DNA of 64,000 nucleotides from Synechococcus sp. BIOS-E4-1 (GTDB lineage: Bacteria > Cyanobacteriota > Cyanobacteriia > PCC-6307 > Cyanobiaceae). Position numbers and translations under genes: made by a program. This document shows positions 10,623 through 20,839 of the stretch, in pieces. The stretch lies in contig NZ_CP047935.1 in the NCBI RefSeq assembly GCF_014279995.1, forward strand, positions 1 through 64,000. Direction: 5' to 3'. Every line of letters begins with the position of its first letter. The first letter of the stretch is position 1. Under the pieces are notes generated by a model. That model was not told where the DNA came from. It did no database searches and was given only the letters and a program-made list of their open reading frames with translations.

Positions 10623-11282
10623 GTGTCAGCTCCCTCCCAAGACTCCTCTTTGCGTGCCGCGCCCTTGTTGCGCTGGTTGGGAATCACGTTGGTGCTTCTG
10701 CTCGCATTACAGATCGGAGTTGTTCTCAGTGCGGCGGATTGGAGCGATGGTGTTTTTCAACAGCTACTGATTGAACGCCTTGTGAGCCAGGCTCCGATGG
10801 GTTTCGTCGGTTTGCTGTTGATGCTGATTGGGTCCCGTCTGGATCACCCGCAGCAGCTCCGCACACCGATTCGCTGGGTCGTCTGCATCATTTCCGCAGT
10901 TCTCGCCGTGGTGATGATCGCAGTGGTTCCGCTTGGAATCACAGGGAATCAGTCTTTGATGGGAGAGGCCGATCAGACCCTTGAGCAAAGGCGCAGTCAG
11001 TTGGAAATGGCCCGTCAGCAGTCGGCGAATCCAGAGAATGTGAAGGTTCTCGGTGAGCAATTGGCCCAGGCAGGTCAGCTTCCAGCTGATGCCACCGAGG
11101 AGGACAAGATTCAGGCTGCCCAGACGTTCATTGATAAACAGCTGTCACAGATGACTGAGCAGATTCAGCAGGCTGAACGCCAGCGTGATCTCACGATCAA
11201 TCAGCGTTTCTTCGGCGGCACCATCAGTGCTGCAGTGCTTGCAGTGGCACTGGTCTTGCTTGCTCTCGGCGCTGTCCTCTGA
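10623..11282 (+). CDS. HpsJ-like cyanobacterial membrane protein
   Basis: The 219-residue product has an N-terminal helix (residues about 14-32), two further hydrophobic segments around 48-62 and 75-97, a charged helical region rich in Gln and Glu (QTLEQRRSQLEMARQQ), and a C-terminal hydrophobic segment. The pattern of a membrane bundle, then coiled coil, then membrane helix, with PLGITGN after the third helix, resembles the cyanobacterial HpsJ family implicated in polysaccharide export and motility in filamentous species. The role in a unicell is unclear. The GTG at 10623 is chosen because it starts 41 bp from the divergent queG and retains the first helix. Confidence 0.7.
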   Translation: MSAPSQDSSLRAAPLLRWLGITLVLLLALQIGVVLSAADWSDGVFQQLLIERLVSQAPMGFVGLLLMLIGSRLDHPQQLRTPIRWVVCIISAVLAVVMIAVVPLGITGNQSLMGEADQTLEQRRSQLEMARQQSANPENVKVLGEQLAQAGQLPADATEEDKIQAAQTFIDKQLSQMTEQIQQAERQRDLTINQRFFGGTISAAVLAVALVLLALGAVL

Positions 11283-11331
11283 CCGCTGGTTAGGTTGGTG
11301 GGACTCGTTGGCTCTCGGCCCCCGGCGTTCC

Positions 11332-12069
11332 TTGGTTCAGTCCAATCCAAGACCTGACCTGCCGCTCAGCGCCAGGCTTCAGAATGATCTCAAGAATGAC
11401 CTGATTGCGGGTCTTCTGGTGGTCATTCCGCTTGCCACCACCATCTGGCTGTCCACGATTGTCAGCAAATTCGTGCTGGCTTTCGTCACATCGATTCCAA
11501 AACAGTTCAATCCATTCATCAATCTCAATCCTCTGCTGCAGGATTTGATCAATCTGGCGCTCGGGCTGACCGTTCCCTTGATGGGAATTCTGTTGATCGG
11601 GCTGATGGCGCGAAACATCGTTGGTCGATGGCTGCTCGAATTCGGAGAGGGAACTCTGCAGCGCATCCCTCTAGCCGGTTCCGTTTACAAGACCCTCAAG
11701 CAACTCCTGGAAACGTTTCTCCGCGATAACTCACGGCGCTTTCGTCGCGTTGTGCTGGTGGAGTACCCGCGAGAAGGTCTTTACAGCGTCGGTTTTGTCA
11801 CAGGCCAGGTTGGACCTTCCCTTCAGTCAGATCTTGGTCAGAACCTGCTGAGTGTGTTCATCCCGACGGCACCCAACCCCACCACAGGTTGGTACACCCT
11901 TGTGCCCGAAGCGTCCGTCAGAGAACTCGATATTTCCGTTGAGGATGCTTTCAGAACGATCATCTCCGCTGGCATTGTGAATCCGGATGAACGCGAAGCA
12001 CCGGTGAATCGCAGTTTTTCCAGTTTGATCGCTCAGCTCAGAGCTTCTGTGGCACCCTCATCGTCCTGA
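11332..12069 (+). CDS. DUF502 family membrane protein
   Basis: The 245-residue product has two membrane segments near the N-terminus (LIAGLLVVIPLATTIWL and ALGLTVPLMGILLIGLMA). The DUF502 signature follows: IPLAGSVYKTLKQLLET, VVLVEYPREGLYSVGFVTG and VFIPTAPNPTTGWY. These features are typical of this widespread family of unknown function. A TTG at 11332 gives the N-terminus VQSNPRPDLPLSARL. The open frame extends upstream into the preceding gene, but that part has no family resemblance. nusB follows 28 bp later. Confidence 0.8.
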   Translation: MVQSNPRPDLPLSARLQNDLKNDLIAGLLVVIPLATTIWLSTIVSKFVLAFVTSIPKQFNPFINLNPLLQDLINLALGLTVPLMGILLIGLMARNIVGRWLLEFGEGTLQRIPLAGSVYKTLKQLLETFLRDNSRRFRRVVLVEYPREGLYSVGFVTGQVGPSLQSDLGQNLLSVFIPTAPNPTTGWYTLVPEASVRELDISVEDAFRTIISAGIVNPDEREAPVNRSFSSLIAQLRASVAPSSS

Positions 12070-12097
12070 GTCGTTCGTTCGATACTTTTCGCTGCTT

Positions 12098-12724
12098 ATG
12101 CAAACCCGAACCCTCTCCCGTGAGCTTGCACTGTTTGTTCTCGGTCAGTGCGCTGAGCGAGAGCGTTCCTCGGCGGCGCAGGACAATCTTGAGACACTGC
12201 TTCAGAAAGCCCTCGACAGCCTGATGCAGCACTGGCGCGAGGTGCTTGATCATTGCGCTGGGGATTTGGAAAAGGCTCAGCAGTCACTGCTCGACAGCGA
12301 GTTGCAGGACGGCAGTGCCTCCACTGATATCGCCGCTGTGCGTACCCATCTGCGCGACACGCTCACTGGCGCCGAACAGGTGCTCAATGGTCTTTCGGCC
12401 AGTCTTGAGTTGCCTCGTCTTCTGGCGCTTGCTGATCAAGAACAGGTTCGACAGGAAGCCATGCGTCGAATTCAGCTCGTCCTGAAGTCTCGGCAGGACA
12501 TCGACAATCAACTGGATGGAGTCATGGAGGGTTGGAGACTCAGCCGACTGCCTCGCATTGACCGCGACATCCTGCGCCTGGCAGTGGTCGATCTCCGTTC
12601 CATGAACACGCCGGCTTCCGTGGCCTGCAGTGAAGCCGTGGAGCTGGCCAATCGCTACAGCGATGAACAGGGCCGTCGCATGATCAATGGAGTTCTGCGG
12701 CGTCTTCAGAACGCCACCGCTTAG
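12098..12724 (+). CDS. nusB: Transcription antitermination protein NusB
   Basis: NusB binds boxA RNA with NusE (S10) and promotes rRNA transcription antitermination. The 208-residue product starts MQTRTLSRELALFVLGQ. It carries the NusB C-terminal fold signature LPRIDRDILRLAVVDLR, with SVACSEAVELANRYSDEQGRR after it and INGVLRRL at the end. It is longer than the approximately 140-residue bacterial norm because of a helical insertion at residues 25-110, a feature I recall in cyanobacterial NusB. ftsY follows after 17 bp, so nusB and ftsY probably share a transcript. Confidence 0.93.
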   Translation: MQTRTLSRELALFVLGQCAERERSSAAQDNLETLLQKALDSLMQHWREVLDHCAGDLEKAQQSLLDSELQDGSASTDIAAVRTHLRDTLTGAEQVLNGLSASLELPRLLALADQEQVRQEAMRRIQLVLKSRQDIDNQLDGVMEGWRLSRLPRIDRDILRLAVVDLRSMNTPASVACSEAVELANRYSDEQGRRMINGVLRRLQNATA

Positions 12725-12741
12725 GCGCTGCCTTTATTCGA

Positions 12742-14367
12742 ATGGTTTACGACTGGTTCAATCGAAGCCCCGAGGCTCCTCAGCCTCCTGAGCAGCCATC
12801 GAAGTCTGAGCAGACCATCGACCCTGCAACCACTCAGGACAGCTCAGCAGAGACCGCATCGGTCGAAGAATTATCCCAGTCCGAACTGGAGCCAGCTGAA
12901 TCCGCTCAGGAGTCAACGGATCAGTCCGCCGATGCTTCCGCTGAGGATGACCCGCTTGAGTGGGCACGGCAGGCCTATGCCCGTCTGAAAGCCCAGAAGG
13001 AGCTTGAAAAGACCACGCAGTCAGTGGCGCCGGAATCATCCGTCAGTGCTGAACCGATTGCGGTGTCTCCCGAGCCACCTGCGTCCGACTCTGCGGTTCC
13101 CGCATCGGAACCCGATTCGCCCAAGCCGTCTGCTCAACAACAGTCTTCTGCTCAACAACAGCCGTCTGCACCAGTTGCTGTTCCTGTTGAAACGCCTGTA
13201 CCCGCACTGTCTCTGCTTGAGCAGGCTGCGGCTCAGCGGCAGGAACGACAGCAGCAGCTGGAGCAGGCTTCAGCCCCAGTTGCTGCTGAACCAGCAAAGG
13301 CCGATTCTGTTCAGCCTCAGCAGACCGCTGATCAGTCCGATGAACCCAGTCTTGGTGAGTTCGATGAAACGTTCACCTGGTCAGCAGAGGTCCTTGCTGC
13401 CCAAGGGGTTCGGGCTGATCAGATCACCCTCGAAGAGATCGACTGGCTTGGCCGTCTGCGTCAGGGTCTCGAAAAGACCCGTCAGGGCTTTGTCACAGGT
13501 TTGCTGGAAAATCTTGGTGACGACCCGCTCTCACCGGAGGTACTTGACGACCTCGAGACGTTGCTTCTGCGCGCAGATGCTGGAGTTCAGGCCACCGATC
13601 AGGTGCTTGATGCTTTGCGACGGCGCATGAATGAACAGGTGGTGGATCCCACTGAAGGCATCCGCTTCCTCAAGGAACAATTGCGTGATCTGCTCGACCA
13701 GCCCACGCTTGACAGTGGCGTGAAGTTGCTGGCTCCTCAGCGTGATCAGCTCAATGTGTGGCTGATGGTTGGTGTGAATGGTGTCGGCAAGACCACCACG
13801 CTCGGCAAACTCGCCAACCTCGCGGTCCGTAGTGGTTACTCGGCGATGATCGCCGCAGCCGACACCTTCAGGGCTGCGGCGGTTCAGCAGGTGCAGGTCT
13901 GGGGAGACCGCAGTGATGTGCCAGTGATTGCCAATGCCTCATCCAACGCTGATCCGGCAGCTGTGGTCTTCGATGCCATTGGAGCCGCCCGTGCCAAGGG
14001 CACTGACCTGGTGCTGGTGGACACGGCCGGTCGCCTGCAGACGAAGCACAACCTGATGGAGGAACTGGAGAAAATTCGTCGTGTTGTGGATCGACTGGCT
14101 CCAGAAGCTCATGTGGAATCTCTGCTCGTGCTCGATGCCAGCCAGGGACAGAATGGCCTTAAACAGGCGATGGCGTTTGCCAAAGCCGCTGGACTCACAG
14201 GGGTGGTGATCACCAAGCTCGACGGCACGGCCCGAGGCGGGGTGGCTCTGGCGGTGGCCTCTGAGGCTGGTCTGCCGATCCGCTTTATCGGAGCCGGTGA
14301 GGGGATCCGGGATCTGCGTCCGTTCAATAGTTTCGAGTTTGTTGAAGCCCTGCTGGCGGGTCGCTGA
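12742..14367 (+). CDS. ftsY: Signal recognition particle receptor FtsY
   Basis: FtsY is the membrane-associated SRP GTPase that docks ribosomes translating membrane proteins. The 541-residue product has an acidic, Gln/Ser/Pro-rich A domain (residues 1-210), then the N domain and the GTPase. The P-loop is GVNGVGKTT at 344-352, followed by [22 protein letters not shown] and the C-terminal [12 protein letters not shown]. The linker contains a small tandem repeat (13129-13161). The gene directly follows nusB. Confidence 0.95.
   Translation: MVYDWFNRSPEAPQPPEQPSKSEQTIDPATTQDSSAETASVEELSQSELEPAESAQESTDQSADASAEDDPLEWARQAYARLKAQKELEKTTQSVAPESSVSAEPIAVSPEPPASDSAVPASEPDSPKPSAQQQSSAQQQPSAPVAVPVETPVPALSLLEQAAAQRQERQQQLEQASAPVAAEPAKADSVQPQQTADQSDEPSLGEFDETFTWSAEVLAAQGVRADQITLEEIDWLGRLRQGLEKTRQGFVTGLLENLGDDPLSPEVLDDLETLLLRADAGVQATDQVLDALRRRMNEQVVDPTEGIRFLKEQLRDLLDQPTLDSGVKLLAPQRDQLNVWLMVGVNGVGKTTTLGKLANLAVRSGYSAMIAAADTFRAAAVQQVQVWGDRSDVPVIANASSNADPAAVVFDAIGAARAKGTDLVLVDTAGRLQTKHNLMEELEKIRRVVDRLAPEAHVESLLVLDASQGQNGLKQAMAFAKAAGLTGVVITKLDGTARGGVALAVASEAGLPIRFIGAGEGIRDLRPFNSFEFVEALLAGR
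13129..13161 (+). repeat. Tandem 18-bp repeat in the FtsY acidic linker
   Basis: A 15-base unit TCTGCTCAACAACAG occurs at 13129-13143 and again at 13147-13161, a period of 18 bp, encoding two copies of SAQQQ. It lies in the disordered A-domain linker, so copy-number change would probably be tolerated. Read directly from the sequence. Confidence 0.85.
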
Positions 14368-14374
14368 CGTTCAT

Positions 14375-14395
14375 CCCTCAACGGCGGATTGAGGG
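14375..14395 (+). terminator. Weak hairpin after ftsY
   Basis: CCCTCA (14375-14380) pairs with TGAGGG (14390-14395) around a 9-base loop, just after the ftsY stop. No T-run follows, so it is at best a weak or factor-assisted terminator. Confidence 0.3.
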
Positions 14396-14449
14396 GTTCA
14401 GCTTTCTCGGGTCAGAGTTGCTACCTTGCGGTTCCTGCCGGGGGTTGCC

Positions 14450-15859
14450 GTGAGCAGCAATCCATCACGGCGCCATCCGGCTTCCCCGCTTCGTCCTGGG
14501 CCTTCGTCTCTGACAGCGACAACATCACTGCGTCAGTTGCTGGACAGTCTGTCCAAGGAACAGTGCGCCAATCAGGAGCTGCTGGTTTCGATTGGTTTTG
14601 CTCTGCGCAGTTTCACCAACCTCAATCGGTTTCTTGAGCTTGTCCCCGTGGTGGCTGCTCGTCTGGTGGGGGTTGATGGAGCACTGCTCATCCCATTTCA
14701 GGCCGACGGGCGGCTGTGGACTGACCAGTTGCAGATGCTGTCCGTGCTGCGCTCGGAGACGTTGCTTCAGGCGGTGATCAACCATGAGCCTGGACGTTCG
14801 GCCGGGTTTGGCTCCGATGATGCCCTTGTGCTTGGCCTGGATCGACTGGTGCAGAGTCACCTCGGATCGGCCGGTGTTTTCGCCACTTCTCTGGTGGCTC
14901 GAGGTCGCCAGCGCGGACGTCTCTATGTGTTCAACACGTCTGGCTCGCTGGTCTGGAGTGACGCCCATCGGCGCAATGTGCAGCTGGTGGCAGATCTCAC
15001 AGGGGTTGCGATCGAAAACGATCAGATGCTCCAGGAGGCCCGTCTGCATGAGCGAATGGATCGCCAGCTCAGCATTGGTGCCGAGATTCAGGCCCAGTTG
15101 CTGCCGGATCATTGTCCGGTGATTGAGGGTGTCGAACTGGCGGCCCGTTGCCGTCCGGCTTTTCAGGTGGGTGGTGATTACTACGACTTCATCCCCACGC
15201 GTCCGGAGTTGATCGGTCGTCGTCGTGAGCGTGGTCGCTGGTCACTGGTGATGGGCGATGTGATGGGCAAGGGTGTTCCAGCCGGTCTGTTGATGACGAT
15301 GCTGCGCGGCATGTTGCGTGCGGAAGTGCTGAGCGGATTACCGCCGGACCGCATCCTTCATGACCTCAACCAGCTCGCGCTCGAGGATCTGTCCCAGTCG
15401 CATCGCTTTGTGACGCTGTTCTATTCGGACTTTGATCCGCGAACGCGTCGACTTCGCTTTGCCAATGCTGCCCACAATCCACCGTTGATCTGGCGGGCTC
15501 AGCAACGCTGCATCAGTCGTCTGGATGCACCGGGTCTGTTGATCGGTCTGCAGCCTGAGGCGGAATACGGAAGTGGTTCCACGGTGCTCGAACCCGGCGA
15601 TGTGTTGTTGTATTACACCGATGGCGTCACCGAGGCTCCGGGGTTGACCGGTGATCGTTTCGATGAAGCGCGTCTGATCCGTAACCTTGAGACCGCCTGT
15701 CGTTCGGGTACCGGTTCGCAGGGAATCCTTGATCAGTTGTTCGGTCGTCTTGATCGCTTTGTAGGAGCAGACAGACAGCTCGAGGATGATGCCTCGATGG
15801 TGGTTCTCAAGGTTCGGGAAGAGGTGATGTTGCCATCGGTTCCACGGTCTCCGGCCTGA
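14450..15859 (+). CDS. RsbU-type PP2C serine phosphatase with GAF-like N-terminal domain
   Basis: The 469-residue product has a GAF-like sensor region (residues about 60-190) and a C-terminal PP2C (SpoIIE/RsbU) phosphatase. The latter shows LSIGAEIQAQLLP, the metal-binding aspartate in GGDYYDF, VMGDVMGKGVPAGLLM, and FANAAHNPPL, then YYTDGVTEAP and DDASMVV. Such phosphatases act on anti-sigma-factor antagonists in stress signalling. No anti-sigma partner is adjacent, so the target is unknown. GTG at 14450 (preceded by GGGGG) is preferred over an in-frame TTG at 14426. Confidence 0.85.
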   Translation: MSSNPSRRHPASPLRPGPSSLTATTSLRQLLDSLSKEQCANQELLVSIGFALRSFTNLNRFLELVPVVAARLVGVDGALLIPFQADGRLWTDQLQMLSVLRSETLLQAVINHEPGRSAGFGSDDALVLGLDRLVQSHLGSAGVFATSLVARGRQRGRLYVFNTSGSLVWSDAHRRNVQLVADLTGVAIENDQMLQEARLHERMDRQLSIGAEIQAQLLPDHCPVIEGVELAARCRPAFQVGGDYYDFIPTRPELIGRRRERGRWSLVMGDVMGKGVPAGLLMTMLRGMLRAEVLSGLPPDRILHDLNQLALEDLSQSHRFVTLFYSDFDPRTRRLRFANAAHNPPLIWRAQQRCISRLDAPGLLIGLQPEAEYGSGSTVLEPGDVLLYYTDGVTEAPGLTGDRFDEARLIRNLETACRSGTGSQGILDQLFGRLDRFVGADRQLEDDASMVVLKVREEVMLPSVPRSPA

Positions 15860-15891
15860 CAAGCTGAATGAATCTGTGTTGAGGGTCGTCC

Positions 15892-17304
<1,413 letters not shown>

Positions 17305-17423
17305 TCATTTCGCGAGACCGGGTCTACGCTGAGTAAGCCAGAGGTGATTGATCCTTCTTTGGATCCTGTACCGATGGCTTGTCTGATCCGATTGGGTCCT
17401 TTTTCTTCAGGTCCAGCAGTCAA

Positions 17424-17990
17424 GTGAGCATTTTTGTCGGCAATCTGCCCTTCCGCGCTGAGCAGGAGGACGTAATCGAACTGTTTGCCGCTCATGGAGA
17501 GGTCACGAACTGTGCCCTTCCTCTTGAGCGTGACACCGGTCGCAAACGTGGTTTCGCCTTCGTGGAGATGGTCGATGAAGCGGCTGAAGCCGCGGCGATC
17601 GAAGCTCTCCAGGGCGCTGAGTTAATGGGTCGTCCCCTCCGCATCAACAAGGCTGAGCCCCGCGGAAGTGCACCTCGTCGTGGTGGTGGCGGCTACGGCG
17701 GCGGTGGTGGTGGTGGCGGCTACGGCGGCGGCGGTGGTGGCGGCTACGGCGGTGGCGGCGGCGATCGTCGCTCCGGTGCACGTGGTTGGGAAGATCGCAG
17801 CTATGGAGGCGGTTCGTCCGGTGGTGGAGCTGCTGGCGGTGGCGACCAGTCCGGTTCTGCTTACGGAGGTGGTGTTGAAGAGGGTCGCCGCAGTCGTCGT
17901 CGTGGTGGTGCTTCCCAGACCGATGGTGGTGGAAGCGGTTATGGCGGTGGTGGAGATGACTACGGCGGCTATGGCGGCGCCGAAGGCTGA
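17424..17990 (+). CDS. Glycine-rich RRM RNA-binding protein
   Basis: The 188-residue product begins with one RNA-recognition motif: the RNP2-like FVGNLPF at residues 4-10, and RNP1 in RKRGFAFVEM. A Gly-rich tail with many Gly-Tyr and Arg blocks follows. Cyanobacterial Rbp proteins of this type bind RNA and several are cold-induced. GTG at 17424 gives the N-terminus VSIFVGNLPFR and leaves a leader of about 120 bp after argH, which could hold a regulatory 5' UTR; no defined element was recognised there. Confidence 0.9.
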   Translation: MSIFVGNLPFRAEQEDVIELFAAHGEVTNCALPLERDTGRKRGFAFVEMVDEAAEAAAIEALQGAELMGRPLRINKAEPRGSAPRRGGGGYGGGGGGGGYGGGGGGGYGGGGGDRRSGARGWEDRSYGGGSSGGGAAGGGDQSGSAYGGGVEEGRRSRRRGGASQTDGGGSGYGGGGDDYGGYGGAEG

Positions 17991-18015
17991 TTCACCGATT
18001 TGTTCAGTTCAGTTT

Positions 18016-19020
18016 TTAAAGCCCGGCATCTGTGAGTTGCCGGGCTGAACGTTCCAGCACCCTGAGGTCTGACCCTGTCCGCTGGGCTTGCTCACCGAGC
18101 TCGCGTCGCCAGTGGCGGGCACCTGGGACTCCTTCCACCAGTTGCACCAGGTGGCGGCAGAGATCCCACAGACGGCCACCCCGTTCCAGGTGGCGTTCGG
18201 CATGGGGCATCAGGCCTTTGATTACATCCGAGGCTTTCACGGCCCGTGGAGCCTCGCCATAGATCAGGGCATCCATGGTTGCCCAGCGCAGAGGATGGGC
18301 ATAGGCGGCCCGGCCAACCATGGCGCCGTCGCAATGATGCAGAGCAGACAGGCACTGCTCCGGGGTGTCGAGTCCGCCGTTGAGCTCGATCATGAGCTCG
18401 GGCCTTCGTTGTTTGAGCGCGATCACCCGCTCATGCTGTAACGGAGGGATCGTGCGGTTCTGTTTGGGATCGAGGCCATCCAGCCAGGCTTTGCGAGCGT
18501 GCACGCTGAAGCGGCTGGCACCGGCCGCGGCCACCTGATCCACAAAAGCAGTGAGCAGGGTGTCGCTATCGAGATCATCGATACCCACCCGGTGTTTCAC
18601 CGTCACCGGCAGGCCAGTGGCGGACACCATCGCTTCCACACAGCGCGCCACGCGTTCGGGTTCTGCCATCAGGCAAGCTCCGAAATTGCCAGCCTGAACC
18701 CGTGGACTTGGGCAGCCCACATTGAGGTTGATTTCGTCATAGCCCCAGTCCGCTGCCATGCGAGCGGCCTCTGCGAGCAGTTGTGGCTGATCACCGCCAA
18801 CTTGGAGGGCGATCGGATGCTCCTCCACATCGAAGTCGAGCAGGCGTTCCCTTCTCTTGGTGTAGTGAAGCGCCTGGGCCACCACCATTTCGCTGTACAG
18901 CAGTGCATGACAGCTGATCTGGCGCATCAGCTGGCGAAAATGCCGATCTGTGCAGTCCAGCATTGGAGCGATGCTGAAGCGCCAGCAAGGTTCCCGATCG
19001 GTTCTGGTGTGGGAATCCAT
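18016..19020 (-). CDS. dusA: tRNA-dihydrouridine synthase, DusA-type
   Basis: This flavin enzyme reduces specific uridines in tRNA to dihydrouridine. The 334-residue product has the Dus catalytic cysteine at C103 in NVGCPSPRVQAGNFGACLM. It also has SIAPMLDCTDRHFR at the N-terminus, VTVKHRVGIDD, and the C-terminal phosphate-binding GAMVGRAAYAHP. The sequence is closest in style to the DusA (U20/U20a) subgroup; site specificity is inference. It is convergent with the RNA-binding protein gene. Confidence 0.9.
   Translation of the reverse strand: MDSHTRTDREPCWRFSIAPMLDCTDRHFRQLMRQISCHALLYSEMVVAQALHYTKRRERLLDFDVEEHPIALQVGGDQPQLLAEAARMAADWGYDEINLNVGCPSPRVQAGNFGACLMAEPERVARCVEAMVSATGLPVTVKHRVGIDDLDSDTLLTAFVDQVAAAGASRFSVHARKAWLDGLDPKQNRTIPPLQHERVIALKQRRPELMIELNGGLDTPEQCLSALHHCDGAMVGRAAYAHPLRWATMDALIYGEAPRAVKASDVIKGLMPHAERHLERGGRLWDLCRHLVQLVEGVPGARHWRRELGEQAQRTGSDLRVLERSARQLTDAGL
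18020..18046. terminator. GC-rich hairpin at the convergent RRM protein/dusA junction
   Basis: AGCCCGGCA (18020-18028) and TGCCGGGCT (18038-18046) form a perfect 9-bp stem with a 9-base loop, overlapping the last codons of dusA between two convergent genes. Neither strand has a good T-run on the exit side, so this may be a weak bidirectional terminator or 3' stabiliser. Confidence 0.4.
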
Positions 19021-19089
19021 CCCTCCATGCTGCCTGGTTCCTGGTTCCTAGTTGTCTAGAACGGTTTCATCAATAACCCGCCATCAGTG

Positions 19090-19599
19090 ATGCCCTCCAC
19101 TATCGAAAAGTGGCTGTTGAGCAGACGCTCCATGCTGGTTGCCACGGTTTCAGGTCTGGTTGGTGTTTTCCGTGCTCCGAAGCAGGTTTCCGCAGCCTCT
19201 GATGCGTCGGATTCCCAGTGGAATCTCTCCGATCAGGAGTGGAAGAAACGTTTGTCGCCAGAGTCTTATCAGGTGCTTCGCAGGGAAGGCACCGAGCCCC
19301 CGTTCACCAGTGCGCTGAACAGCGAGAAGAGGTCGGGCATCTATCACTGTGCTGGTTGCGATCTTTCGCTGTTCTCATCGCAGGCCAAGTACGACAGTGG
19401 CACTGGCTGGCCAAGCTTCTGGCAGCCTCTGGCAGGTGCCATCGACACGAAAGTAGATTTCAAGTTGATTGTTCCGCGCACGGAATACCACTGCAGCCGC
19501 TGCGGCGGCCATCAGGGTCATGTGTTCAATGACGGTCCCAGGCCCACCGGCAAGCGCTACTGCAACAACGGCGTCGCACTGCGCTTCCAGGCCGCTTGA
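19090..19599 (+). CDS. msrB: Peptide methionine-R-sulfoxide reductase, apparently exported
   Basis: MsrB repairs oxidised methionine (R form) in proteins. The 169-residue product carries paired zinc cysteines C87/C90 and C135/C138. The catalytic C158 sits in RYCNNGVALRF, with SGTGWPSFW before it. The N-terminus (LLSRRSMLVATVSGLVGVF) is a twin-arginine-like signal, so this copy may work in the periplasm or thylakoid lumen; export is inference. GTG at 19087 directly precedes the chosen ATG. The next gene overlaps its 3' end. Confidence 0.92.
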   Translation: MPSTIEKWLLSRRSMLVATVSGLVGVFRAPKQVSAASDASDSQWNLSDQEWKKRLSPESYQVLRREGTEPPFTSALNSEKRSGIYHCAGCDLSLFSSQAKYDSGTGWPSFWQPLAGAIDTKVDFKLIVPRTEYHCSRCGGHQGHVFNDGPRPTGKRYCNNGVALRFQAA

Positions 19600-20839
19600 C
19601 CTGATTGTGATCGGCGGTGGTCCGGCCGGCTACATGGCAGCGATCACCGCGGCAGAGCAGGGTCTGCGCCAGGTTGTGGTTCTGGAAGCCACGCCGGAGC
19701 CACTTCAGAAGGTTCGCATCAGTGGTGGAGGCCGCTGCAATGTGACCCATGCCTGCTGGGATCCGGCGGAACTGTCCAGCCATTACCCCCGTGGCAGTAG
19801 GCCTTTGCGTGGCCCATTCAGTCGTTTTGCCTGTGGTGATGCGATTGCCTGGTTTGATGAGCATGGCCTCACCCTTGTTGAGGAACCTGACGGACGCATG
19901 TTTCCGCAGCAGAACCGTTCGGAGGCGGTGATCCACTGCCTGCAGAACGCTGCGACTGCGGCGGGTGTGCAGCTGCGGACCAAAGTGATGGTGCAGCAGG
20001 TTGCGGCGCAGACGGATGGTGGTTTTGTGGTTGAGGGGCGTGGGCTGGAGCAGCCATTGAAGGCTCGCAAGCTGATGCTGGCCACCGGTGGTCATCCCAG
20101 TGGTCGACAGCTTGCGGAGTCCCTCGGTCATCAAGTGGTGCCGCCTGTTCCCTCTTTGTTCAGCCTGTCGCTGAGTACCAAAACACTTGCTGCCTGCAGC
20201 GGCATTGCCATTGATGACGTGAACCTTGATCTGAAGCTCGGGGATCAGCGCTTCCGGCAGACCGGTCGGGTGCTGATCACTCACCGCGGACTCAGTGGTC
20301 CTGCAACGCTGCGCCTCTCCGCTTTTGCGGCCCGGGCACTTCATCAAAGCCACTACAAGGGAGAACTGAAGGTGGACTGGAGTGGCGGCCTGGGCCGCCA
20401 GGGTGTTGAGCAGAGGCTGCGGCAGTGGCGGTTGGACAAGGCTCGACGCACCTTGATTGCGGCCAATCCGTTTGAACACTTGCCGCGTCGCTTGTGGCAA
20501 GCCTTTCTGTCTTCCGTTGCTTTGGATGTTGAGCGCCGTTGGGCGGATCTGCCCTTGAAGGCTGAGCGTCATCTGGTCGACATTCTCTGCGCTCAGCGGC
20601 TGCTGATTCAGGGCCGGGGCCCATTTGGTGAGGAGTTCGTCACTGCTGGTGGAGTGGCCCTGGGCGAAGTGAACCTGGCCACGATGGAAAGTCGTCGCTG
20701 TCCAGGGCTCTATGTCGCAGGCGAACTGCTGGATGTGGATGGTGTCACCGGTGGATTTAACTTCCAGGCCTGCTGGAGCGGCGGCTGGCTGGCGGGACAG
20801 GCCATTGCAGCTGTCGAAACCGCAGGAGCTCGCTACTGA
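19529..20839 (+). CDS. HI0933-family NAD(P)/FAD-dependent flavoprotein
   Basis: The product shows an N-terminal dinucleotide-binding motif, LIVIGGGPAGYMAA, and the family motifs VRISGGGRCNVTHA, LMLATGGHPSG and LYVAGELLDVDGVTGGFNFQ at the C-terminus. The enzymatic reaction is not known for most HI0933-like (YhiN) proteins. The start is uncertain: an ATG at 19529 gives 436 residues and overlaps msrB by 71 bp, and no better start lies between there and the first beta strand. The gene ends 7 bp into convergent pilC. Confidence 0.8.
   Translation: MTVPGPPASATATTASHCASRPLDLIVIGGGPAGYMAAITAAEQGLRQVVVLEATPEPLQKVRISGGGRCNVTHACWDPAELSSHYPRGSRPLRGPFSRFACGDAIAWFDEHGLTLVEEPDGRMFPQQNRSEAVIHCLQNAATAAGVQLRTKVMVQQVAAQTDGGFVVEGRGLEQPLKARKLMLATGGHPSGRQLAESLGHQVVPPVPSLFSLSLSTKTLAACSGIAIDDVNLDLKLGDQRFRQTGRVLITHRGLSGPATLRLSAFAARALHQSHYKGELKVDWSGGLGRQGVEQRLRQWRLDKARRTLIAANPFEHLPRRLWQAFLSSVALDVERRWADLPLKAERHLVDILCAQRLLIQGRGPFGEEFVTAGGVALGEVNLATMESRRCPGLYVAGELLDVDGVTGGFNFQACWSGGWLAGQAIAAVETAGARY

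Noticed and set aside
17685-17990. Gly-codon repeats that look like a minisatellite or array
   Set aside because: They encode the Gly-rich tail of the RNA-binding protein; the units vary and there are no spacers, so this is not a CRISPR array.
19526-20572. Minus-strand 348-residue frame opposite the flavoprotein
   Set aside because: It shadows the coding strand of a recognised protein and shows no domain.
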